In this document: positions 1-7,959 of the stretch, one piece after another
Layout: every line of letters starts with the position of its first letter
How positions within the stretch are numbered: position 1 is the stretch's first letter
The notes under the pieces: generated by a model
Seen by the model: the letters and a program-made list of their open reading frames with translations, nothing else
Databases searched by the model: none
Told to the model about the DNA's origin: nothing
From: Bacteroidales bacterium
GTDB taxonomy: Bacteria; Bacteroidota; Bacteroidia; Bacteroidales; UBA932
Assembly: GCA_016293535.1 (NCBI GenBank)
Contig: JAEDEB010000031.1
Location: 1 to 26,465 of the forward strand
DNA length: 26,465 nucleotides
Direction: 5' to 3'
Translations under genes and position numbers: made by a program

Positions 1-1310
1 GTGAGGGTGTGAAGGAAGGCTACGATAGCCGCCTTGTCAGATGCTTTGAGTTTCTTGCCGAGCTCGTACTTCGCCATTGCGCTGACAGCTTCCTCCAGAG
101 TCTGCATCGAACCGTCGTGGAAGTATGGTGCCGTGAGGGCTATGTTTCTGAGCAGAGGTACCTTGAACTTATGGAGGTCAGCATCGGTTCCGGTGAATCC
201 CTTGAGTCCGTCATCGTCAGCGTTGTATTCGATGGCCGGATCCCTGTCTGCGAAATAGTCGCCGTAAACATCGACATACTCGAAACTTCTGCCGCCGAGA
301 GCCGCACCGGAATGGCAGGCTGCGCAGGAGTTCTTCTTGAATGCCTCATAACCTTTCTTTTCAAGTTCACTGATAGCGGTTTCATCCCCATCGAGATACT
401 TGTCGAAACGGCTGTTCGGGGTGATGAGGGTGCGCTCGAACTCGGCAATCGCGTGGCAGAGGGTGCTTCCTGTCAGACCTTCGCCAGGGTAGAGCTCGCT
501 GAACTCGTCAGCAAGGGCCTTGTCGGCAAGCAGTCTTTCCACTACCTGTTCGAGAGTCTGGTCACCCATCTCCACAGGGTTTGTGGCAGGACCGGCAGCC
601 TGCTCCTGAAGATCGGCAGCCCTTCCGTTCCAGAACTGGAGAACATTATATTCAGCATTGTATACCGTCGGTGCATTGACTCCGCCGTGAAGTCCGTATA
701 TACCTTCTGACACCCTCTCGTCTGCTTCGTCCGCACCTCCGTTTTCAAGTATGTGGCAGGTGGCGCAGCTGATGGTGCCGTCGAGGGAGAGGGCCGGGTT
801 CCTGAACATCCTTTCCCCGAGGTCCGCCTTTGCGGCATCGTAGTCAACTTCCGCAGGAATAGGCCATACCGGCTCGCTGTTGCCCCTCATTTCTGCAGCC
901 CAGGAACATATGAGGGCTTTTTCCTCCTTGCTCAGAGCACTTCCCCAATGCATCATCCTGTATGAATGCGGTGGCATAGTAGAGTATGTGGCGGCGTGGT
1001 CGAGTTTGTTGACGGCTGCTTCGCTGATTGCGTCAACGTCCCCCAGCCCGGCGCCGAGGTCTATGAACCTGGTACCCGCGCTGATGTGCGAGTCCATCAT
1101 CTTGCCTATGATTGGCAACTTTGAATAGAACGGGAGTTCAGGCTCTTGTGAGTGACATACGAGGCAGCCGTTGCGTTCGAGGACTGCCTTTACCTGCAAG
1201 GTCTCAGTTTCTGCCTCGGGAAGGGGCTCGTGAATACAGATTCTACATACCGCGATGATTGCGGCGAGAGCCACGAGGACTCCGAGTGCAAGATAAAGAA
1301 TACGTTTCAT
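1..1310 (-). CDS. Cytochrome c peroxidase with extra N-terminal haem domain (partial, C-terminus cut by window edge)
   Basis: The reverse strand reads open from an ATG at 1310 to position 1, giving about 436 residues without a stop. An N-terminal hydrophobic stretch (residues 4-21) is a signal or membrane anchor. Three CXXCH haem-binding motifs are visible: CLVCH (49-53), CATCH (182-186) and CAACH (329-333). The first lies in a short haem-binding domain of the type often found at the front of Bacteroidota peroxidases. The other two belong to the di-haem CcpA/MauG-type peroxidase body, which also shows the APYFHDGSMQTLEEA motif. Family members reduce periplasmic hydrogen peroxide with electrons from c-type cytochromes or quinol; MauG-like members oxidise other substrates. 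The start lies 24 bases after the stop of the cytochrome assembly gene on the same strand, so the two are probably cotranscribed. Only a few C-terminal residues appear to be missing. The family is certain, the physiological electron donor unknown. Confidence 0.93.
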   Translation of the reverse strand, partial: MKRILYLALGVLVALAAIIAVCRICIHEPLPEAETETLQVKAVLERNGCLVCHSQEPELPFYSKLPIIGKMMDSHISAGTRFIDLGAGLGDVDAISEAAVNKLDHAATYSTMPPHSYRMMHWGSALSKEEKALICSWAAEMRGNSEPVWPIPAEVDYDAAKADLGERMFRNPALSLDGTISCATCHILENGGADEADERVSEGIYGLHGGVNAPTVYNAEYNVLQFWNGRAADLQEQAAGPATNPVEMGDQTLEQVVERLLADKALADEFSELYPGEGLTGSTLCHAIAEFERTLITPNSRFDKYLDGDETAISELEKKGYEAFKKNSCAACHSGAALGGRSFEYVDVYGDYFADRDPAIEYNADDDGLKGFTGTDADLHKFKVPLLRNIALTAPYFHDGSMQTLEEAVSAMAKYELGKKLKASDKAAIVAFLHTL

Positions 1311-1334
1311 ATCAATAGGGTTGTGTTATTGTTC

Positions 1335-2639
1335 TTACCTGTTGTTGTATGTGTGCATGCTGTCCTGTGCTGAAGGAAGGTAGTTAACTCCGTACCAGGT
1401 CATCTGCATCGCGGCGAAGGACAGCAGCAGAGCGACGGCGTATGCAGCAATGCTTCGCTTGCGCGGGAGGTGTATCGCGCACAGGGTCAGCAGATATGTC
1501 GCTGCCGCCCAGCACTCCTTTGCGTCCCAGGCCCAGTAGTCGCCCCAGCTGAGCTGGGCCCAGATGGACCCGAAAACAATGCCCATGAGTATCAGTGCTG
1601 ATGATGTTTCCATCAGGGGAACGGCCAGGTCGCGGGCCCTTACCAGACGCGGTATCAGGGACAGAAGCATGCACACGAGGCTCAGGGCCATCGCGGAATA
1701 GGCTATCATATAGACTATAAGGTGCGGGGCGAACCAGAAACTGCGCAATGCCGGCGGAAGGGTTGCAAAGCGTATGCGCGAAACCGATATGGCTGTGAAG
1801 AGAATGGCGAGAACGATGAGGGCGGGCCATGTCAGCCTTGATTTCCAACTTCTCTTAAGGCCCGCTGCCGCCCCTGCAAGAAGAAGAATCATACCCAGGA
1901 GCACCCCCGGTATGGATGGGTCCCTGACCACCCTGAGCAGGGCTCTGCTGCCGTCTTCCCTGTCGAAATCCGACAGATACAGAAGCCATCCCTTGTGGAT
2001 GGCAGGATGATTGACGCTGATATGGCGGGTCACCGAGTCCGTCAGTATGGTGCATTTATATTGCTTCGCGATGTCCGTTCCTTCATAGTATTCGGTATGG
2101 ACCTCAACCAATGCCGTCTCGAAGGGCAGAGGCATCGATTCCTCTGTCAGATGTACCGCCTTGCCTTTTTCTATCGTCAATGCGGTGTCGATTCTGTCCG
2201 GGGCTGAGAAGAAGGAGAACGAAAGGAGTATGCACAGGCCGAGGTGGCTCAGTATGAAACTGATACTCCGCCGCTCACGTATTCCGTCTCTTGCCGCCAC
2301 TCCGCAGAGAAAAATGGCGGCAAGCACAAGGGGCGCGAGCAAATATCTGTGGGTTGGAACGGCTCTGAGGCATCCCAGAACGGCGAATCCCGCTGCCATA
2401 AGTGCCAGAACTGCGATACTGAGTATGCGGGGATGCTTCTTGGGGTAAATAAATATGCACACGGCCAGCGCTGCCGCAAGAACAAGCGACAGCGGAAAGG
2501 AAAACAGTTGGAGCTCGGCCCTCATCTCTACAAAATTAAGTAATCTGAAAAAATATCCGAGCAAGATTACCGGGAAAAGATATGCACAGGATGATGCAGC
2601 CGTGTGCTTTTGATACGCGTTTGAAATCTTTTGAGACAT
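1335..2639 (-). CDS. ccsA: Cytochrome c biogenesis protein, CcsA/ResB type (System II haem lyase)
   Basis: This 434-residue multi-spanning membrane protein carries the tryptophan-rich haem-handling signature WGDYWAWDAKECW at about residues 365-377. A conserved histidine sits at the start of a membrane helix (SFWFAPHLIVYM), and the C-terminus ends GVNYLPSAQDSMHTY, which carries the second conserved histidine. The N-terminal half has several helices and a soluble segment resembling a reduced ResB portion, so this looks like a compact ResB-CcsA fusion. System II proteins move haem across the membrane and attach it to CXXCH motifs of exported cytochromes. The tri-haem peroxidase directly downstream, 24 bases away, is the obvious client. 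I chose the ATG at 2639. An in-frame ATG at 2687 would add 16 residues without membrane character and would overlap the divergent promoter region. Confidence 0.9.
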   Translation of the reverse strand: MSQKISNAYQKHTAASSCAYLFPVILLGYFFRLLNFVEMRAELQLFSFPLSLVLAAALAVCIFIYPKKHPRILSIAVLALMAAGFAVLGCLRAVPTHRYLLAPLVLAAIFLCGVAARDGIRERRSISFILSHLGLCILLSFSFFSAPDRIDTALTIEKGKAVHLTEESMPLPFETALVEVHTEYYEGTDIAKQYKCTILTDSVTRHISVNHPAIHKGWLLYLSDFDREDGSRALLRVVRDPSIPGVLLGMILLLAGAAAGLKRSWKSRLTWPALIVLAILFTAISVSRIRFATLPPALRSFWFAPHLIVYMIAYSAMALSLVCMLLSLIPRLVRARDLAVPLMETSSALILMGIVFGSIWAQLSWGDYWAWDAKECWAAATYLLTLCAIHLPRKRSIAAYAVALLLSFAAMQMTWYGVNYLPSAQDSMHTYNNR

Positions 2640-2640
2640 T

Positions 2641-2676
2641 TTTGAATTTCCCCGGAATCCCAAAAATCTAATTTTG
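2641..2676 (+). promoter_or_regulatory. Candidate Bacteroidota sigma-ABfr promoter for the PUL transcript
   Basis: A perfect TAnnTTTG (-7 type) element, TAATTTTG, lies at 2669-2676, about 20 bases before the ATG at 2697. A TTTG at 2641-2644 could serve as the -33 element, but its 24-base spacing is longer than the usual 19-21, so the upstream half is weak. The position in the divergent gap between the cytochrome assembly gene and the first PUL gene supports the call. No convincing matching promoter was found for the minus-strand gene. Confidence 0.45.
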
Positions 2677-2696
2677 TGCATTATCAAAGACCTGTT

Positions 2697-5600
2697 ATGC
2701 GCAACTTTTTCCGTTCCATCTTTCTTGCCTCCGCTTTCCTGGCAATCGTCTCCTGCTCACAGAAGGACAAGGTAGCCCTGCTTTCCTGCGGCTCTGACGC
2801 CGAGATCGATTCCCTTGCCGCCCTCGTAGGACGCTGCGGTTATGATTGCTCCGTGATAGATTTCGGGGACGCCTTCGATGGCTATGACCTCATCTGGTAT
2901 CACAGGAGTGACACTTCCGCATTGACTCCCGTTGAACTTGAGGCATCCGGAAAGGTCGAGGCGTATCTCGAGAGAGGCGGGCAGATGATACTGTCGATGG
3001 ATGCAGTCAGGCTTCCTTATGGATGGGGCCTGGAGGAAAATCCGGTGGAAATCTCCAGTGCAGATGCGGTGGACTACGGCTTCGGAAGGAAACTGGGTTT
3101 TCACGCCTTCCGTTCGCACCCTGTTTTCGAGGGGCTTTTCGGCGGAGCGTATGTATGGCACGGATATGAGGACAATACCAACAGGGTGCTCGGCTATTTC
3201 GGCGACAGTATGCCGGGACGTCCGGGCAGCCGCATAGTGGCTACCCAGTGGGAGTACATATATTATCAGCCGAAGGACAAGGTCATATGGGAGACCCCTG
3301 TCGGCAAGGGAAGGATTATGTCAGTGGGGGCCTTCCTGTATTATTCCAGGCCCAATATCCACAAGGAAATCCTCGACAGGTTCACCTCCAACCTTCTTGG
3401 CTATATGTGCGGGCGCAGATCCGGCGAGAAGGCAAGGTATTGGACTTATGAAGAGGCCGGAGTGGAATTCGACCATGAACTCGGCAATATACGGCATTTC
3501 CCAAGGGTGAAGAGACCGGGTGGATGGAACATAGCCGAGGACGCGGATGCTCTCCGATTCACCGCCGGCCGGGAGGAACTGACCCTTCCGTCGCGCCGAG
3601 CTTTCCTCGTTGCGGAGGAAAGGGGAGGTATCAAGGAAATATGGACACATCCGTTCATGTCCCTGAAAGACTACAGACTCACCGCCCATTCCGCCGGTGT
3701 TGCGACTGTTCTGGACACTCCTGACGGAGAAGTCGAATTCCGGTATAACTCCATAATCAGGAAATATTCTCTGGGCGACGACATACGCCTGACTGAAATA
3801 CTCACGGTGGATCCGCTGAAACCTGTGAGTGTGGCGCACTATGAATGGGAGGGTCCGGTAGACAGTCTCTGCGTATCGTTCTCCTCGAATATGAGATATA
3901 TGTGGCCTTACGACGAGGATGCGCTCGGGACTCTCCACTGCGGCTGGAGCGGGGATGGAAACGTCTTTATGGTCAGAGATGCCGGTGACGAGTTCATATC
4001 TCTTGTCGGAACCGACGTTCCGGCCGAATTCAGGTCTTCGGAACGCCATGGGGATTATGTTCAGGTCGACGCATCCTTCTCAATACCTGCAGGGGAACTT
4101 AATGCCTGCAATGTCATGATGGTTGCCGGAAACGAGGGACTGGACAATGCCCTGAAGGATTATTCGGCAGCATTGGGAAACAGTGAGGACGTGTTCAGAC
4201 GCAGCGCCGCCTGCTGGCAGGACTATCTCCGGAATACTGTGGCCATTGAAACTCCTGACGGGCAGTTCAATCTGGGATATCGCTGGGCCACTGTCAGTGC
4301 CGGACAGTTCCTTGCGGAGACTCCGGGGCTCGGGAGCGGTCTTATGGCGGGGTACTCTTCTTCCCTCAGAGGATGGGGCGGAGGACACAGGGTCAGCGGC
4401 CGTCCGGGATATGCATGGTATTTCGGACGTGATTCCGAACTGGCAGCCCTCGCTTTCCTTTCGATGGGAGATTTCGAAGCGGTGAAGCAGACAATAAGGC
4501 TGCTGGCGGATTACCAGAGTGCCAACGGACAGATTTTCCATGAACTGACGACAAGCGGCTCCGACCATTTCGACGCTTCTGATGCGACTCCTCTTTTTGT
4601 AGTCCTTGTCTATGAGTACCTCAAGGCCACGGGAGACAGCGAGTTCACAAGGGGACTGCTCCCGAATGTAAGGAAGGCGATGGACTTCTGTTTCAGTACA
4701 GATACTGACAACGACCACCTGATAGAAATCGAACATGTCGGTCACGGATGGCTGGAAGGAGGAGATTACTTTGCCGGGAAGACAGAGTTCTATCTTTCCG
4801 CAATCTGGCTCAGAGCTCTCAGGGACGCAGCCTTTATGTATGAGTTCTTCGGCGATACGGTCACCGCGGAGGAATACAGGAATGAGAGCAAAACCGTAGC
4901 CCTGGCTCTGGAGAATTTCTGGAACGCTGAAGGAGGGTACTACAACTATGGTATCAATTATGACGGAACGTACACCACCTCCCATCTTGCCTTGGCCTCT
5001 GTTCCCGTCTGGCTGGGCGTAACGGACGCGGAAAGGGCCCGTGTCCATACGATGAAATATGCGGCTGATGGTTTTTCTACCGATTGGGGTGTCCGCCAGA
5101 CCGCTGACCCGCGTCCTGAGGAGCATGTCGGTGCATATGACGAGTCGAACATATGGCCTCTGTTCACGGGTTCGGTATCTCTTGCGGAATATTTTACCGG
5201 CCGCTATACCCAGGGTTTCGATCACATGATGGCAAGTCTGCTTTGCTACCGCAGTGCCACTCACGGCCGTGTCCCTGAAGTCCTTCGCGGCAATGCCTAC
5301 AGGTCCGGAGGCATCACCCGTCACCAATGCTGGTCGGAGACGGCCGTTACCGGGCCGGCGATACAGGGCATGACAGGATTCAGTGCCGATGCGCTCGAGG
5401 GGAAATGCACCCTTGCCCCGAGAATTCCTTTCGACTGGAGAAACTGCGAGGTGAGGAATCTCAGATGCGGTGGAACCAGGCTTTCGATGAAATTGGAAAA
5501 GTCCGCAGACGAATCGCTCTACACTCTTGGCTCTGACGGCAAACTCTCGGTGGAATTCATACCCGCCTTTCCTCCTGCCACTTCGGTGGAGGCGGTGCTT

Positions 5601-5933
5601 CTCGATGGACGTGAACTGGAATTCTCCGTAGAAGAACTTCCGGAGTACACGCTCCTGCACACTTCTTTTGAACTTGATGGAGATGCCGTCCTGACTGTCA
5701 GGATGAAAGAGGGTCTCTCGGTGCTGCCTTCATACAGGGAGGCGGATGACAGGGGTCCTTCCCTCGGAATCAGGATATTGGAGCAGAAGTCCACGAAGGA
5801 GGGGCTTGAGGTGAGAGTCCAGGGCAAAGCGCACACGGAACCCGTCCTGAACATTTACAGGAAAGGCCGGAAAGAGAGCATATCCGTGCCTTTTGGCGAA
5901 GAAACTGAAAAAATCATAATCATAGAAGACTGA
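2697..5933 (+). CDS. Six-hairpin glycosidase (amylo-alpha-1,6-glucosidase-like) with amidotransferase-like N-terminal domain, lipoprotein
   Basis: This 1078-residue protein starts with a lipoprotein signal (lipobox AIVSC, Cys20), which fixes the start at 2697 rather than an in-frame GTG at 2676. Residues about 27-245 look like a class I glutamine amidotransferase-like fold of the non-catalytic sort fused to carbohydrate enzymes (DUF4960-like). A beta-rich segment follows at about 250-500. The region from about 510 to 940 resembles the (alpha/alpha)6 barrel of glycogen-debranching and related enzymes. It shows GYAWYFGRDSE (about 570-580), DASDATPLFVVLVYEYL, HGWLEGGDYF, NIWPLFTGSVSLAEY and RHQCWSETAVTG in the expected order. 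A small beta domain closes the protein. It heads the PUL operon and ends 3-12 bases before the next gene. Hydrolysis of an exposed glycosidic bond is inferred; the substrate cannot be read. The first residues after the cysteine, SQKDK, resemble an export signal to the cell surface. Confidence 0.82.
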   Translation: MRNFFRSIFLASAFLAIVSCSQKDKVALLSCGSDAEIDSLAALVGRCGYDCSVIDFGDAFDGYDLIWYHRSDTSALTPVELEASGKVEAYLERGGQMILSMDAVRLPYGWGLEENPVEISSADAVDYGFGRKLGFHAFRSHPVFEGLFGGAYVWHGYEDNTNRVLGYFGDSMPGRPGSRIVATQWEYIYYQPKDKVIWETPVGKGRIMSVGAFLYYSRPNIHKEILDRFTSNLLGYMCGRRSGEKARYWTYEEAGVEFDHELGNIRHFPRVKRPGGWNIAEDADALRFTAGREELTLPSRRAFLVAEERGGIKEIWTHPFMSLKDYRLTAHSAGVATVLDTPDGEVEFRYNSIIRKYSLGDDIRLTEILTVDPLKPVSVAHYEWEGPVDSLCVSFSSNMRYMWPYDEDALGTLHCGWSGDGNVFMVRDAGDEFISLVGTDVPAEFRSSERHGDYVQVDASFSIPAGELNACNVMMVAGNEGLDNALKDYSAALGNSEDVFRRSAACWQDYLRNTVAIETPDGQFNLGYRWATVSAGQFLAETPGLGSGLMAGYSSSLRGWGGGHRVSGRPGYAWYFGRDSELAALAFLSMGDFEAVKQTIRLLADYQSANGQIFHELTTSGSDHFDASDATPLFVVLVYEYLKATGDSEFTRGLLPNVRKAMDFCFSTDTDNDHLIEIEHVGHGWLEGGDYFAGKTEFYLSAIWLRALRDAAFMYEFFGDTVTAEEYRNESKTVALALENFWNAEGGYYNYGINYDGTYTTSHLALASVPVWLGVTDAERARVHTMKYAADGFSTDWGVRQTADPRPEEHVGAYDESNIWPLFTGSVSLAEYFTGRYTQGFDHMMASLLCYRSATHGRVPEVLRGNAYRSGGITRHQCWSETAVTGPAIQGMTGFSADALEGKCTLAPRIPFDWRNCEVRNLRCGGTRLSMKLEKSADESLYTLGSDGKLSVEFIPAFPPATSVEAVLLDGRELEFSVEELPEYTLLHTSFELDGDAVLTVRMKEGLSVLPSYREADDRGPSLGIRILEQKSTKEGLEVRVQGKAHTEPVLNIYRKGRKESISVPFGEETEKIIIIED

Positions 5934-5945
5934 GTGATGACCGCA

Positions 5946-7955
5946 ATGAAAAAATTTATCGCTATGGTTGTTGTCGCGTCACTGATGGCCTGTACCGCCG
6001 CTGCAGACGGCAGGCAGGACTGCAGGAACAACAGGGAGCCCCTGCTTCCCAAGAAGTATATGGAACTGCCTCTGGGCGCCGTCAGAGCCGATGGTTGGCT
6101 TCTCGAACAGCTCCGGTTCATGGCTGACGGCATGACCGGCCATCTGGACGAGATTCTGCCCAATCTTATGGGAGACAGGAACGGTTGGCTGGGAGGTGAC
6201 GGAGACAAGTGGGAGAGAGGGCCTTATTGGATAGACGGCCTGCTTCCGCTGGCATACATTCTCGATGACGATGCCCTCAAGGCCAAGGCTCTCAGGTGGG
6301 TGGAATGGACACTTGCCAGCCAGAGGGAAGACGGCTTTTTCGGGCCTGACGAGGATCTGCCTAACGTGGAAGGGCTTCAAAGGGACCGCACCCATGACTG
6401 GTGGCCGAGAATAGTTGTCCTGAAAATCCTTCAGCAGTATTATGACGCCACTTCTGACCCACGTGTCATTGAGTTCATGACTAAGTACTTCCGCTACCAG
6501 CTGGAAAGGCTCCCGGTCGACAATCTCGGAAGATGGAGCTATTGGGCTGTAGAACGAGGCGGTGACAATATTATGGTAGTCTACTGGCTATACAACATCA
6601 CCGGGGACAAGTTCCTTCTCGAACTCGGAGACCTGCTCACCAGGCAGACTGCGGACTGGAAGGGAAGACTCTCGGACGGCCATACCCTTTCCGATAGGTA
6701 TTCCCTTCACTGCGTCAACCTTGCCCAGGGATTCAAGACTCCGGTCATCGAATATCAGGCAAATGGGGACGAGGAATATCTGAAGGCTGTCGATACGGGA
6801 TACCGAGACCTGATGAAGCATCTGGGCTGGCCTAACGGCATGTACGGTGCAGATGAACTGCTCCACAGCGCAAATCCTACCCAGGGTTCGGAATTCTGTT
6901 CTGCAGTGGAACTGATGTTCTCGCTGGAAAGGATGATAGAGATCACAGGCCGTACCGATTGGGCTGACTGGCTGGAGAAGATCGCCTACAATGCCCTCCC
7001 TACCCAGGCCACAGACAATTATGACGGCAGACAGTATTACCAGCAGTTGAACCAGGTGGAGATTTCCCATTGCCAGAGAAATTTCATGACCTGCTACAAC
7101 GGAACGGAAGGCACATTCGGCCCTGTTACCGGTTTCCCGTGCTGTACTGCCAACATGCATCAGGGCTGGCCAAAGTTCGTTCGGGACCTCTGGATGGCCA
7201 CGGAGGACGGCGGTCTTGCGGCAATGTACTACGGCCCTTCCAGCGTTACGGCTCCTGCCGGGGGTACGGTGGTCACCCTTGCTGAAAGCGGAACTTATCC
7301 TTTCGGGGAGGATGTCGTGATAAAGGTGAGCGCCATGAAGAAATGTTCCGCGGAGTTCCCGCTTCATCTCCGTATACCGGGATGGTGCATGGAGGCCACG
7401 GTCAAGGTGAACGGTGCAGAAGCCGGGACTTTCCGTGCAGGTGATACTGCAGTCATAAGGCGAAAATGGAAAAAGGGCGATGAACTGGTTCTCCACCTTC
7501 CTATGGACATAAGGATTACACGCTGGTATGAGGAATCAGCCGCCGTGGAGCGGGGTCCGCTGGTCTATGCCCTGAAGATGGACGAGAAATGGACCAAGGT
7601 GATGCACGAAGATCCGCTGCTCAGGAGGTATGGCGACTGGCATTATGAAGTCCATTCTTCCACGCCGTGGAACTGGTGCTTCCTCAAGAAAAACATAGAG
7701 GACAAACTTACAGAGTCATTCACGCTTATCCAGAACAATTGGAACGGCAGATATCCGTGGAATCAGGAAAACTGCCCTGTGGAGATACGTACCACGGCCT
7801 GCAGGATGCCGGAGTGGCATCTCTACAACGGCTCCGCCGGTCCTCTTCCGTTCAGTCCCCACTACCATTCCGAGATAGGCCCCGAGGAGGAGATAGTACT
7901 CATTCCATACGGATGCACTACCCTGAGAATAACCGAGTTCCCAGTAAATTACTGA
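5946..7955 (+). CDS. GH127-superfamily (DUF1680) glycoside hydrolase, divergent paralogue, lipoprotein
   Basis: This 669-residue protein has a lipoprotein-like signal (SLMAC, Cys16). The body matches the beta-L-arabinofuranosidase (GH127/DUF1680) pattern. There is an (alpha/alpha)6 domain with RGPYWIDGLLPLAY and REDGFFGP, the acid/base and zinc-ligand element SEFC (Glu316, Cys318), and the cysteine pair in GFPCCTANM (Cys399, Cys400). C-terminal beta domains follow, with LRIPGWC and ERGPLVYAL. In characterised GH127 enzymes a zinc-bound cysteine is the nucleophile, and by position Cys399 would be it here. Family members remove beta-L-arabinofuranose, but at least one acts on a different sugar (aceric acid in rhamnogalacturonan II), so specificity is open. 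The start is 5946 or 5937, both close behind the upstream stop; 5946 gives the cleaner signal peptide. The sequence TAAADG after Cys16 has little acidic charge and suggests a periplasmic location. Confidence 0.88.
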   Translation: MKKFIAMVVVASLMACTAAADGRQDCRNNREPLLPKKYMELPLGAVRADGWLLEQLRFMADGMTGHLDEILPNLMGDRNGWLGGDGDKWERGPYWIDGLLPLAYILDDDALKAKALRWVEWTLASQREDGFFGPDEDLPNVEGLQRDRTHDWWPRIVVLKILQQYYDATSDPRVIEFMTKYFRYQLERLPVDNLGRWSYWAVERGGDNIMVVYWLYNITGDKFLLELGDLLTRQTADWKGRLSDGHTLSDRYSLHCVNLAQGFKTPVIEYQANGDEEYLKAVDTGYRDLMKHLGWPNGMYGADELLHSANPTQGSEFCSAVELMFSLERMIEITGRTDWADWLEKIAYNALPTQATDNYDGRQYYQQLNQVEISHCQRNFMTCYNGTEGTFGPVTGFPCCTANMHQGWPKFVRDLWMATEDGGLAAMYYGPSSVTAPAGGTVVTLAESGTYPFGEDVVIKVSAMKKCSAEFPLHLRIPGWCMEATVKVNGAEAGTFRAGDTAVIRRKWKKGDELVLHLPMDIRITRWYEESAAVERGPLVYALKMDEKWTKVMHEDPLLRRYGDWHYEVHSSTPWNWCFLKKNIEDKLTESFTLIQNNWNGRYPWNQENCPVEIRTTACRMPEWHLYNGSAGPLPFSPHYHSEIGPEEEIVLIPYGCTTLRITEFPVNY

Positions 7956-7959
7956 TAAT

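Noticed and set aside
9..710. 233-residue plus-strand open frame at the left edge
   Set aside because: It is antisense to the cytochrome c peroxidase, whose reverse-strand translation shows three CXXCH motifs and family motifs throughout. The plus-strand product has no recognisable features.
4080..5660. 526-residue minus-strand open frame
   Set aside because: It lies entirely opposite the six-hairpin glycosidase, has no start context or domain, and has the Arg/Ser/His-rich look of antisense translation.
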